Below, one piece after another: positions 57,352 through 64,000 of a DNA stretch of 64,000 nucleotides. The notes below the pieces were generated by a model. That model was given only the letters and a program-made list of their open reading frames with translations. It was not told the DNA's origin and did not search any database. Location: assembly GCA_023461075.1 (NCBI GenBank), contig JAEWNY010000022.1:1-64000 (forward strand), in the 5' to 3' direction. Numbering within the stretch: position 1 is the stretch's first letter; each line of letters starts with the position of its first letter. A program made the position numbers and the translations under genes. Source of the DNA: Pseudomonadota bacterium (GTDB lineage: Bacteria; Pseudomonadota; Gammaproteobacteria; Xanthomonadales; Xanthomonadaceae).

Positions 57352-59520
57352 TCAGTCGCGGGGGAGTTTCATCTCATCCAGCAGCCAGTGCGCCGGATAC
57401 ACCTTGTCCATCAACCAGCGCATGTAGCGCGCATCGACATGAACCGCGCGCTTGTAACGCGGGTCGAACATCCAGCTGGCGCTCACCGATTCCCAGTTGC
57501 TGTCGAAATTGATGCCGATCAGCTTGCCGTCGGCATCCATCACCGGCGAGCCGGAGTTGCCGCCGGTGGTGTCCAGGTTGGTGAGGAAATCGACCGTCTG
57601 CGTCTTCAGCACCGGATCGGCGGTATTGCCGAAATCGCCTCGCGCGATCGCCTCGCGCAGGGCCTGCGGCGCGTTGAACGGATCGCGACCGGTGTGCTTC
57701 TTCATGATGCCATCGACGGTGGTGACCGGCGCATGCTCCACGCCATCGTGCGAACGCAGGCTTTCCAGCCTGCCGTAGCTGACGCGCAGCGTGGAATTGG
57801 CATCCGGGTAGACCGCCCGGCCCTGCGAGCGCCGGTATTCGATCAGGGCCTGCATGTAGGACGGGCGCAGGCGCAGCAATTCGCCATCACGGGCCTTGGT
57901 CTCGCCCTCGGCGCGCAGGATCGCCGGCATCAGCGTGGCGGCGGCCTTCACCAGCGGATCGTCGCTGGCGTGGATCGCGGAGGGCGTGGCACTGAGCCAG
58001 CGCAGGCGCTCGGCCTCCTCGCCCAACCGCGTGCCGGCATACAAGGCATCGAGTGCCTGGGCGGCGCTCGCCGCGTTCGCACCGAACACCGCGTCGATCT
58101 CGGCGATGCGCTGGGTCTTCGGCAAGGCGTAATAGCGGGTGAGCAGGTCGCCGAGGATCGCCTTCTCCACTTCCGGCGCATAGCGACGCTGCACCTGCTT
58201 GAGCGTGCCTTCGATGATCGCCTCGTCGCGCTGCTGGTAGCCGGATTCGCGCTGGTCATCCGCCTTGCCGCGTTCGATCGCCAGGCGCTGCAGGCTGATC
58301 GCCGAACGCAGCAACTGTGTTTGGGTGCGCATCAGGGTGAACAACTGGTCGCGCTCGCGGGTCGCGCCCGATTTGGCCAGCCATTGCTGCAGCAGCTGGA
58401 TGTCGGCATTGGCCGGCTTCACGTCGGGCTGCTTGCGGAACCACGCCAGCATCGCGGCCTCGTCGCGCTCGCGCACGCGGATCGCGTCGCTGCGCTTCAG
58501 GCCTTCCAGCTCGCCCTGCGCGCGCTTGAGCGTGTTCTTGAAGGACTGCACCTGCGAGGCGTATTTGACCGCCGCATCGGAACCCTCGGGCGCGGCGGCG
58601 GCGACATCCTTCAGGAAACCCTCGTACAAGGCAATGCGCGAAGGCAGCTGCCATTCGATCTGGTCCTTGAATTCGCGCGCGGTGCGATGGCGATAGGTGA
58701 TGCCGGGGTAACCCGCCAGCATCGCGTAGTCGCCGTCCTTCACCGCAGCGGTGCTGACCTCGAGGTGCGCAGGCGGCGCATACGGCACGTTGTCGGGACT
58801 GTAGGCGGCGGGCTTGCCGTCCTTGCCGACGTAGGCGCGCAGGAAGGTGAAATCGCCGGTGTGGCGCGGCCACATGAAGTTGTCGATCTCGTCGCCGTAG
58901 TTGCCGATGTCGCGCGGCGGCGCGTACACCAGCCGTATGTCCTTCAATTCCAGCTGCTTGACCAGGTAGAAATCGGTGCCGTAGTACATGTTGACCACGC
59001 TGCAGCGATAGCCGGGATCGGCCTCGCAGGCCTTCACCTCGCGCTTGCTGGCCGCCTCGACCGCGTCGTAGTAGGCGCGACCGGTGAGGTTGCGCGAATC
59101 CTTGAGGATGCGATCGGTGATCCTGTCGAAGCCGGTGGTGACCAGCACGCGGAAATCCGGGTTGGCCGGCAACTCGCCCGCGCGGTCAGCCGCGACGAAG
59201 CCCTGCCCGATCAGGTCGCGCTCCTTCGAGCTGTTGTACTGGATGACACCGAAGGCGACATGGTGGTTGGTCAGGATCAGGCCGTCGCCGGACACGAAAG
59301 AGCCGGTGGCGCCACCCACCTTCACCACCGCGGCCAGCGGCGGACGGGTGACATTGGCCAACCGCGCCGGATCCCCGCGGAAGCCTGCGGCCTTCATCTG
59401 CGCGGAAATCTCCGGCAGCTGCATCGGCAGCCACATGCCTTCGTCCGCACGCGCCTCGCCGCCGGCGGCCATGCCTCCGGCGATGGCCACGCCCACCACC
59501 GCCCCGATTGCCTTGCGCAT
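57352..59520 (-). CDS. S46 dipeptidyl peptidase, DPP11-like
   Basis: This 722-residue paralogue of the downstream S46 gene has a signal peptide ([20 protein letters not shown], mature DEGMW). It has catalytic His in LTNHHVAFG, Asp in PRHTGDFTF and Ser in [10 protein letters not shown]. The position equivalent to 673 is Ser (INFDSNWES). In this family Gly there marks DPP7 and Arg or Ser marks DPP11, which releases Asp/Glu dipeptides. So this protein should have acidic P1 preference. The start at 59520 follows GGAG six bases upstream. It is divergent from tdh. Confidence 0.94.
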   Translation of the reverse strand: MRKAIGAVVGVAIAGGMAAGGEARADEGMWLPMQLPEISAQMKAAGFRGDPARLANVTRPPLAAVVKVGGATGSFVSGDGLILTNHHVAFGVIQYNSSKERDLIGQGFVAADRAGELPANPDFRVLVTTGFDRITDRILKDSRNLTGRAYYDAVEAASKREVKACEADPGYRCSVVNMYYGTDFYLVKQLELKDIRLVYAPPRDIGNYGDEIDNFMWPRHTGDFTFLRAYVGKDGKPAAYSPDNVPYAPPAHLEVSTAAVKDGDYAMLAGYPGITYRHRTAREFKDQIEWQLPSRIALYEGFLKDVAAAAPEGSDAAVKYASQVQSFKNTLKRAQGELEGLKRSDAIRVRERDEAAMLAWFRKQPDVKPANADIQLLQQWLAKSGATRERDQLFTLMRTQTQLLRSAISLQRLAIERGKADDQRESGYQQRDEAIIEGTLKQVQRRYAPEVEKAILGDLLTRYYALPKTQRIAEIDAVFGANAASAAQALDALYAGTRLGEEAERLRWLSATPSAIHASDDPLVKAAATLMPAILRAEGETKARDGELLRLRPSYMQALIEYRRSQGRAVYPDANSTLRVSYGRLESLRSHDGVEHAPVTTVDGIMKKHTGRDPFNAPQALREAIARGDFGNTADPVLKTQTVDFLTNLDTTGGNSGSPVMDADGKLIGINFDSNWESVSASWMFDPRYKRAVHVDARYMRWLMDKVYPAHWLLDEMKLPRD

Positions 59521-59600
59521 CCTCGTCTCCATCGGCCCAATCGCCCGATTATCCGGATGCCGGCGCCTGCGGCATGTGCAGACGGTCATGGTCGGCGCGC

Positions 59601-59606
59601 TAAAAT
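59601..59606 (+). promoter_or_regulatory. Candidate -10 element of tdh-kbl
   Basis: TAAAAT lies 29 bases before the tdh ATG. It matches TATAAT at five of six positions. I see no clear -35. Confidence 0.4.
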
Positions 59607-59635
59607 GCCCTATTGCATCGCACAACGGGACGGGC

Positions 59636-60673
59636 ATGACGCAACGGATGATGAAGGCGCTGGTGAAGCGCGAGGCCGGCAAGGGCATCTGGATGGACGA
59701 GGTGCCGGTACCTGAGGCCGGGCCGAACGAAGTGCTGATCAAGCTGGAGAAGACCGCGATCTGCGGCACCGACCTGCACATCTATCTGTGGGACGAGTGG
59801 AGCCAGCGCACGGTCAAGCCGGGCCTGGTAATCGGCCATGAGTTCGTCGGCCGGATCGAGGCGCTTGGACCCGGGGTCACCGGCTACCGGGTCGGCCAGC
59901 GCGTTTCCGCCGAAGGGCACATCGTCTGCGGGCATTGCCGCAACTGCCGCGCTGGCAAGCAGCACCTGTGCCCGAACACGGTCGGCATCGGTGTCAACCG
60001 CGATGGCGCGTTCGCCGAATACATCGTGATGCCGGCGTCCAACCTGTGGCCGATCCCCGACCAGATCCCGAGCGAGCTGGCCGCCTTCTTCGATCCCTAC
60101 GGCAACGCCGCGCACTGCGCGCTGGAGTTCGATGTGGTGGGCGAGGATGTGCTGATCACCGGCGCGGGCCCGATCGGGATCATCGCTGCCGGCATCTGCA
60201 AGCACATCGGCGCGCGCAATGTCGTCGTCACCGATGTCAACGACTACCGGCTGAAGCTGGCTGCCGACATGGGCGCCACGCGCGTGGTCAACGTGGCCAA
60301 TACCAAGCTCAAGGACGTGATGGCCGACCTGCACATGGAAGGGTTCGATGTCGGACTGGAGATGAGCGGCAACCCGCGCGCATTCGGCGACATGCTCGAT
60401 TGCATGTACAACGGCGGCAAGATCGCGATGCTGGGCATCATGCCGAACGGCGCCGGAATCGACTGGGACAAGGTGATCTTCAAGGGGCTCACCCTCCAGG
60501 GCATCTACGGCCGGAAGATGTACGAGACCTGGTACAAGATGACCCAGCTCGTGCTGTCAGGCTTCCCGCTCGGCAAGGTGCTCACCCACCAATTGCCGGT
60601 GGACGAATTCCAGAAGGGCTTCGACCTGATGGAAGGCGGCAAGTCGGGCAAGGTCGTGTTGAGCTGGAATTGA
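59636..60673 (+). CDS. tdh: L-threonine 3-dehydrogenase
   Basis: Tdh oxidises threonine to 2-amino-3-ketobutyrate with NAD+. The 345-residue zinc alcohol dehydrogenase (E. coli 341) has the catalytic zinc Cys in [10 protein letters not shown]. The structural zinc Cys are in [19 protein letters not shown], which is divided CGHC and CRAGKQHLC. The Rossmann motif is [11 protein letters not shown], followed by [13 protein letters not shown] 59636 is used. It is followed by kbl after 7 bases, the standard tdh-kbl pair, which gives glycine and acetyl-CoA. Confidence 0.98.
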   Translation: MTQRMMKALVKREAGKGIWMDEVPVPEAGPNEVLIKLEKTAICGTDLHIYLWDEWSQRTVKPGLVIGHEFVGRIEALGPGVTGYRVGQRVSAEGHIVCGHCRNCRAGKQHLCPNTVGIGVNRDGAFAEYIVMPASNLWPIPDQIPSELAAFFDPYGNAAHCALEFDVVGEDVLITGAGPIGIIAAGICKHIGARNVVVTDVNDYRLKLAADMGATRVVNVANTKLKDVMADLHMEGFDVGLEMSGNPRAFGDMLDCMYNGGKIAMLGIMPNGAGIDWDKVIFKGLTLQGIYGRKMYETWYKMTQLVLSGFPLGKVLTHQLPVDEFQKGFDLMEGGKSGKVVLSWN

Positions 60674-60680
60674 GGACTGG

Positions 60681-61877
60681 ATGATGTCGCTGACGCAACG
60701 CTACGCCGAAACCCTCGACGAAATCCGCGATGCCGGGCTGTTCAAGTCCGAGCGGATCATCACCAGCCCGCAATCGGCCGAGATCGAACTGGAAGACGGC
60801 CGTGAGGTGCTGAATTTCTGCGCCAACAATTACCTTGGCCTGGCCGACCATCCCGACATCATCGCCGCCGCCAAGGATGCGCTGGACAGCCACGGCTTCG
60901 GCATGGCCTCGGTGCGCTTCATCTGCGGCACCCAGGACCTGCACAAGCAACTGGAGCGGACCATCGCCGATCTCTTCGGTACCGAGGACACCATCCTCTA
61001 CGCTGCCTGCTTCGATGCCAATGGCGGCCTGTTCGAGCCACTGCTGGACGAGAACGACGCGATCATCTCCGATGCACTGAACCACGCCTCGATCATCGAT
61101 GGCGTGCGCCTGTGCAAAGCCAAGCGCTATCGCTACGCCAACTGCGACATGGCCGATCTGGAAACGCAGCTCAAGCAGGCCAGGGCCGATGGCGCGCGCA
61201 CGATCATGATCACCACCGACGGCGTGTTCTCGATGGACGGCTTCATCGCGCCGCTCGATGAAATCACCGCGCTGGCCAAGAAGTACGACGCCCTGGTGCA
61301 CATCGACGAATGCCACGCCACCGGCTTCCTCGGTGCGAGCGGTCGCGGCTCGGCCGAGGTGAAAGGCGTGATGGACAAGATCGACATCTTCACCGGTACG
61401 CTCGGCAAGGCGATGGGCGGTGCGCTCGGCGGATTCACCACGGCGAAGAAGGAAGTGATCGAGTTGCTGCGCCAGCGCTCGCGACCTTATCTCTTCTCCA
61501 ATTCGCTGCCGCCGCACGTGGTTGCCGCGGGCATCAAGGCCTTCGAGATGCTCTCCAGTGCCGACGAATTGCGCGGGCAGCTGGCGAAGAACACGGCCTA
61601 TTTCCGCGAGGAAATGACAGGCCGCGGCTTCGACATCAAGCCCGGCGTGCACCCGATCGCCCCGGTGATGCTGTACGACGCGCCGCTTGCGCAGAAGTTC
61701 GCGGCTCGCCTGCTTGAGGAAGGCATCTACGCGATCGGCTTCTTCTTCCCGGTGGTGCCGAAGGGCCAAGCGCGCATCCGCACGCAAATCAGTGCCGCGC
61801 ATACCCGCGAGCATCTTGACCGGGCGATCGATGCGTTCACCCGCATCGGCAAGGAATTGGGCGTGATCAAGGGCTGA
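60681..61877 (+). CDS. kbl: 2-amino-3-ketobutyrate CoA ligase
   Basis: Kbl cleaves 2-amino-3-ketobutyrate with CoA to glycine and acetyl-CoA. The 398-residue PLP enzyme (E. coli 398) has [14 protein letters not shown], the PLP Asp region [12 protein letters not shown], and the Schiff-base Lys in [14 protein letters not shown]. It completes the threonine route with Tdh. The start codon at 60681 is followed by a second ATG; either could be used. Confidence 0.98.
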   Translation: MMSLTQRYAETLDEIRDAGLFKSERIITSPQSAEIELEDGREVLNFCANNYLGLADHPDIIAAAKDALDSHGFGMASVRFICGTQDLHKQLERTIADLFGTEDTILYAACFDANGGLFEPLLDENDAIISDALNHASIIDGVRLCKAKRYRYANCDMADLETQLKQARADGARTIMITTDGVFSMDGFIAPLDEITALAKKYDALVHIDECHATGFLGASGRGSAEVKGVMDKIDIFTGTLGKAMGGALGGFTTAKKEVIELLRQRSRPYLFSNSLPPHVVAAGIKAFEMLSSADELRGQLAKNTAYFREEMTGRGFDIKPGVHPIAPVMLYDAPLAQKFAARLLEEGIYAIGFFFPVVPKGQARIRTQISAAHTREHLDRAIDAFTRIGKELGVIKG

Positions 61878-61884
61878 GTCGGAA

Positions 61885-62607
61885 TCAATCGCCGACAAGA
61901 GCGGCGACTTCGTCCGCACTGAGCTCGCGCCACGCGCCCTTCGCCAGTTCGCCGAGCGCCACGCGCCCGATCGACACCCGCACCAGCCGCAAGACCTCGA
62001 AGTCGAGCGCCTGCAGGATGCGTCGGATCTGCCGGTTACGGCCCTCGCCCAGCACGATCTCCAGCCACGCGTTGCGTTCGCCGACGCGGAGCATCCGGGC
62101 GGAGGCCGCAGTCAATCGCTCACCACGGTCTTGCACGCCCTGCCGCATCCGGTGCAGCGCCACGTCATCCGGAATGCCGCAGACCTGCACGTGATAGGTC
62201 TTCGACGGTCCGGTCGCCGGATCGGTGACGCGCGCGGCCCACTGCGGATCATTGCTGAACAGCAACAGGCCTTCGCTGGCCTTGTCGAGGCGCCCGACCG
62301 GCGCGATCCAGCCCATGTCGCTGTCATCGAAACATCGATACACGGTGTCGCGCGATCGTTCGTCGTGGGTCGTCGTGACCAGACCGCGCGGCTTGTTGAG
62401 CATCAAGTAGCGGGAGACCGGCTTGGCGAAGTGCTGGCCATCCACGCGGATGTCGGCCTCGGTCTCAAGCGTCGGATGCTCGGGTTCGCGGACGATGCGC
62501 GATGCGATCGACACCCGCCCCTCACGGATCATCCGCTCGGCAGCCGACCGTGAACACAGCCCGCGTTTGGACAAGACGCGCGCCAGACCGATCCGACGCG
62601 GATTCAC
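61885..62607 (-). CDS. RsuA-family pseudouridine synthase
   Basis: This 240-residue protein has an N-terminal S4 RNA-binding domain (IGLARVLSKRGLCSRSAAE). A pseudouridine synthase domain with catalytic Asp in APVGRLDKASEGLLL follows, then EGRNRQIRRILQAL. It belongs to the RluB/RluE/RluF/RsuA group and the exact target (23S or 16S rRNA) is not determined by sequence. I chose the GTG at 62607 because the S4 domain begins just after; the frame upstream to 62754 overlaps the next gene and encodes only Arg-rich noise. Confidence 0.9.
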   Translation of the reverse strand: MNPRRIGLARVLSKRGLCSRSAAERMIREGRVSIASRIVREPEHPTLETEADIRVDGQHFAKPVSRYLMLNKPRGLVTTTHDERSRDTVYRCFDDSDMGWIAPVGRLDKASEGLLLFSNDPQWAARVTDPATGPSKTYHVQVCGIPDDVALHRMRQGVQDRGERLTAASARMLRVGERNAWLEIVLGEGRNRQIRRILQALDFEVLRLVRVSIGRVALGELAKGAWRELSADEVAALVGD

Positions 62608-62629
62608 GCCGATGACGACGCGGCAGCAA

Positions 62630-63160
62630 TCAGGGCTGGGGCTGCGGAACCGCCGGTGCCGCCTGTTGCGGCGACGGCTCGGTCGGCGTTTCGGTCGGGG
62701 TTGCAGGCGCTGTCGCGACCGGGGTGTCCTTGCGACCCACCACGCGAACGCCACGCGCCTTCATCCAGGCATCGAACTCGTCTGCCGTCATGCGCTTGCC
62801 GTTCTGGGTCATGTCGAACCGCCACGGGCCATTGTCCCATTGCGTGCGCGGTTGGTAGGCCGCCGGGTCGTTGGGATTGACCGGGCTCGGCGCCGGAATC
62901 ACGCCGGCAAAGCTGCGGCAGCTCTCTATCTTCATCCGCAGCAACACCAGGTCTGCGGAAACGACCTGGTCATAGGCACGCGAAAGTACGCCGCTGGGCG
63001 CACCCAGATCGGATCGCGGCGACATCAATTCCTGCGCGACCGGCAACGCCACGTCGTGGCTTGACGGAAGAACGTGCGGCACGCCGGCACAGTTGGGGGC
63101 TTGGGCATGTGCCCAGCCGGCGAACAGCAAGGACACGAGCGGCAACAAGCGTCGGGACAT
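62630..63160 (-). CDS. Secreted hypothetical protein
   Basis: This 176-residue protein has a signal peptide (MSRRLLPLVSLLFAGWAHAQ). The mature part contains two cysteines (NCAGVPHV and ESCRSFAG). A Pro/Asn region with DNGPWRFDMTQNGKRMTADE and a Pro/Thr/Gln-rich C-terminal tail follow. No family is recognised. It could be periplasmic or cell-wall bound. The start at 63160 marks the signal; a promoter-like pair lies at 63213-63241. It runs toward the pseudouridine synthase gene, with 22 bases between. Confidence 0.7.
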   Translation of the reverse strand: MSRRLLPLVSLLFAGWAHAQAPNCAGVPHVLPSSHDVALPVAQELMSPRSDLGAPSGVLSRAYDQVVSADLVLLRMKIESCRSFAGVIPAPSPVNPNDPAAYQPRTQWDNGPWRFDMTQNGKRMTADEFDAWMKARGVRVVGRKDTPVATAPATPTETPTEPSPQQAAPAVPQPQP

Positions 63161-63212
63161 CGATGGCTCCGTGGTGCGTTGATTGGCGCCACAAGGACGG
63201 CGCGACTCCGGC

Positions 63213-63241
63213 AATGTAGGCGAAATCGGCCACGCTTTAAA
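63213..63241 (-). promoter_or_regulatory. Candidate promoter of the secreted hypothetical gene
   Basis: On the minus strand TTTAAA (63241-63236) and TACATT (63218-63213) are separated by 17 bases, about 53 bases before the start codon. Four of six and four of six positions match the consensus. Confidence 0.5.
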
Positions 63242-63284
63242 CCCTGCGCTGCGCATGCGGGTGGCTCAGGCTTGATCAAGGCGC

Positions 63285-63312
63285 AAAAAAGAACCCGGCC
63301 GAAGCCGGGTTC
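63285..63312 (-). terminator. Intrinsic terminator after ompA
   Basis: On the minus strand GAACCCGGC pairs with GCCGGGTTC around a TTCG loop and is followed by six T residues, 23 bases beyond the ompA stop. Confidence 0.9.
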
Positions 63313-63335
63313 CTTGTCTTGCAACTGGCGCCAGA

Positions 63336-64000
63336 TCAGTTCTGGACGTTCAGCTCGGTGCGGCGGTTGGTCTCGTTGCGGCATTCCGGCGAGGTCTGCG
63401 GCGTGTTGACCAGCGGACGGCTCTCGCCGTAGCCAACCGGGCCTGCCAGGCGACCGGCATCGATGCCGTTCGAGGTCAGGTAGTTGTACACGGCGCGCGC
63501 GCGGCGCTCCGACAGAGCCTGGTTGTAGGCGTCCGAACCGCAGAGGTCGGTGTGGCCCGCCACTTCGGCGCGGATGTCGGGGTAACGCTTCAGGATCTCG
63601 ATGCCCTCGTTGAGGATGGCGATCGCGTCCGGACGCAGGTTCGACTTGTCGAAGTCGAAGTTCACGCCCTTCAGGTCGAAGGTCACCGGAACCGGGCAGC
63701 CGTCCGGACCGATGGTCTGGCCAGCCTGCGAACCCGGGCACTTGTCGATGCAGTCGTTGACGCCGTCACCGTCGCTGTCCATGTCGGCGCAGTTCGGGGT
63801 GACCGGAGCCGGGGCGACCGGGGCCATCGGCTCCGGGCCGAGGGCGATGGTCAGGCCGACCGAAGCCAGGTAATCGATGAAGTTGTCTTCCTGCATGTTG
63901 GCAGGACGGGCCTGGATGTCGTCGAAGTCGGCGCGGGCAGCCAGTTCGGTGCGCAGGTCAACGCGGCCGAAGTCAGCCTGCAGACCGACGCCGACCTTGG
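63336..64000 (-). CDS. OmpA-family outer-membrane protein, 5' end outside the window
   Basis: This is the C-terminal part of an OmpA-like porin. The barrel-like strands (KVGVGLQADFGRVDLRTEL, then DYLASVGLTIALG) continue past the right edge in the same frame. A short Pro-rich hinge with a calcium-binding-like thrombospondin type 3 repeat (DMDSDGDGVNDCIDKCPGS) follows, then the OmpA peptidoglycan domain (FDLKGVNFDFDKSNLRPDA, AEVAGHTDLCGSDAYNQAL, LSERRARAVYNYL, NRRTELNV). At least 220 residues are present. The protein probably tethers the outer membrane to peptidoglycan. The apparent ATG at 63896 is an internal codon. Confidence 0.93.
   Translation of the reverse strand, partial: KVGVGLQADFGRVDLRTELAARADFDDIQARPANMQEDNFIDYLASVGLTIALGPEPMAPVAPAPVTPNCADMDSDGDGVNDCIDKCPGSQAGQTIGPDGCPVPVTFDLKGVNFDFDKSNLRPDAIAILNEGIEILKRYPDIRAEVAGHTDLCGSDAYNQALSERRARAVYNYLTSNGIDAGRLAGPVGYGESRPLVNTPQTSPECRNETNRRTELNVQN

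Noticed and set aside
57067..59715. An 882-residue open frame on the plus strand, opposite the two S46 peptidase genes
   Set aside because: It is antisense to genes with catalytic motifs and is rich in Arg, Val and Gly-type codons created by the high GC content. I see no ribosome site or domain.

Overview
This window is 64 kb of GC-rich chromosomal DNA. Gene content and protein features point to a gammaproteobacterium of the Xanthomonadaceae/Lysobacteraceae (Lysobacter, Luteimonas or Thermomonas-like). The supporting evidence is the set of S46 dipeptidyl peptidases, many secreted peptidases and serine hydrolases, a bTHX ribosomal protein, a ZnuD-type receptor beside Zur, HutF-type histidine degradation, and frequent GTG starts. 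I found no insertion sequence, prophage, integrase or CRISPR array. Genes are dense, no gene-free stretch exceeds 300 bases, and most long ORFs opposite real genes are GC-rich shadows.

Layout. 1-6.9 kb: translation and secretion (trmD, rimM, rpsP, then ffh) with a serine hydrolase lying convergently between ffh and rpsP, a CcsA/YpjD membrane protein, radA, a small zinc-ribbon protein and tRNA-Thr(CGU). 7-14.4 kb: murJ-ribF-ileS-lspA-ispH on the minus strand. 14.4-16.7 kb: rpsT, then rplU-rpmA-obgE. 16.9-21.9 kb: a DUF937/YidB-OmpA fusion, uvrA and a thioesterase. 21.9-27 kb: an M1-type metallopeptidase, a polytopic membrane protein and a DUF885 lipoprotein. 27-33 kb: signalling, with a single-domain response regulator, an HD-GYP protein whose HD dyad is lost, and a PAS-GGDEF-EAL protein with a degenerate GGDEF site; a second serine hydrolase lies among them. 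33-41.6 kb: histidine degradation (hutU, hutF, hutI) interleaved with a plug-like secreted microprotein, an ENPP-type phosphodiesterase lipoprotein, DUF1203, and an alkylation-repair pair (Ada-N/AraC/AlkA fusion plus ogt). 41.6-46.4 kb: an M19 dipeptidase, bTHX, and a zinc module (merC-like gene divergent from znuD, then zur). 46.5-55 kb: gltX, lpxH, a COG3650-like lipoprotein, DUF455-purF, dedD, folC and a histidine phosphatase. 55-64 kb: two S46 dipeptidyl peptidases, tdh-kbl, an RsuA-family pseudouridine synthase, a secreted hypothetical and a 5'-truncated OmpA.

How the genes fit together. The secreted enzymes (M1-like, DUF885, M19, two S46 peptidases) with the hut genes and tdh-kbl suggest a lifestyle based on peptides and amino acids. 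Peptides would be cut outside or in the periplasm, and His and Thr degraded inside. The zinc module would supply metal to the many Zn enzymes. The least explained parts are the DUF937-OmpA fusion, the degenerate HD-GYP protein, the 51-residue Asp-tailed membrane microprotein between hutF and hutI, the N-terminally short HutF, and the plug-like microprotein at 34.7-35.1 kb.
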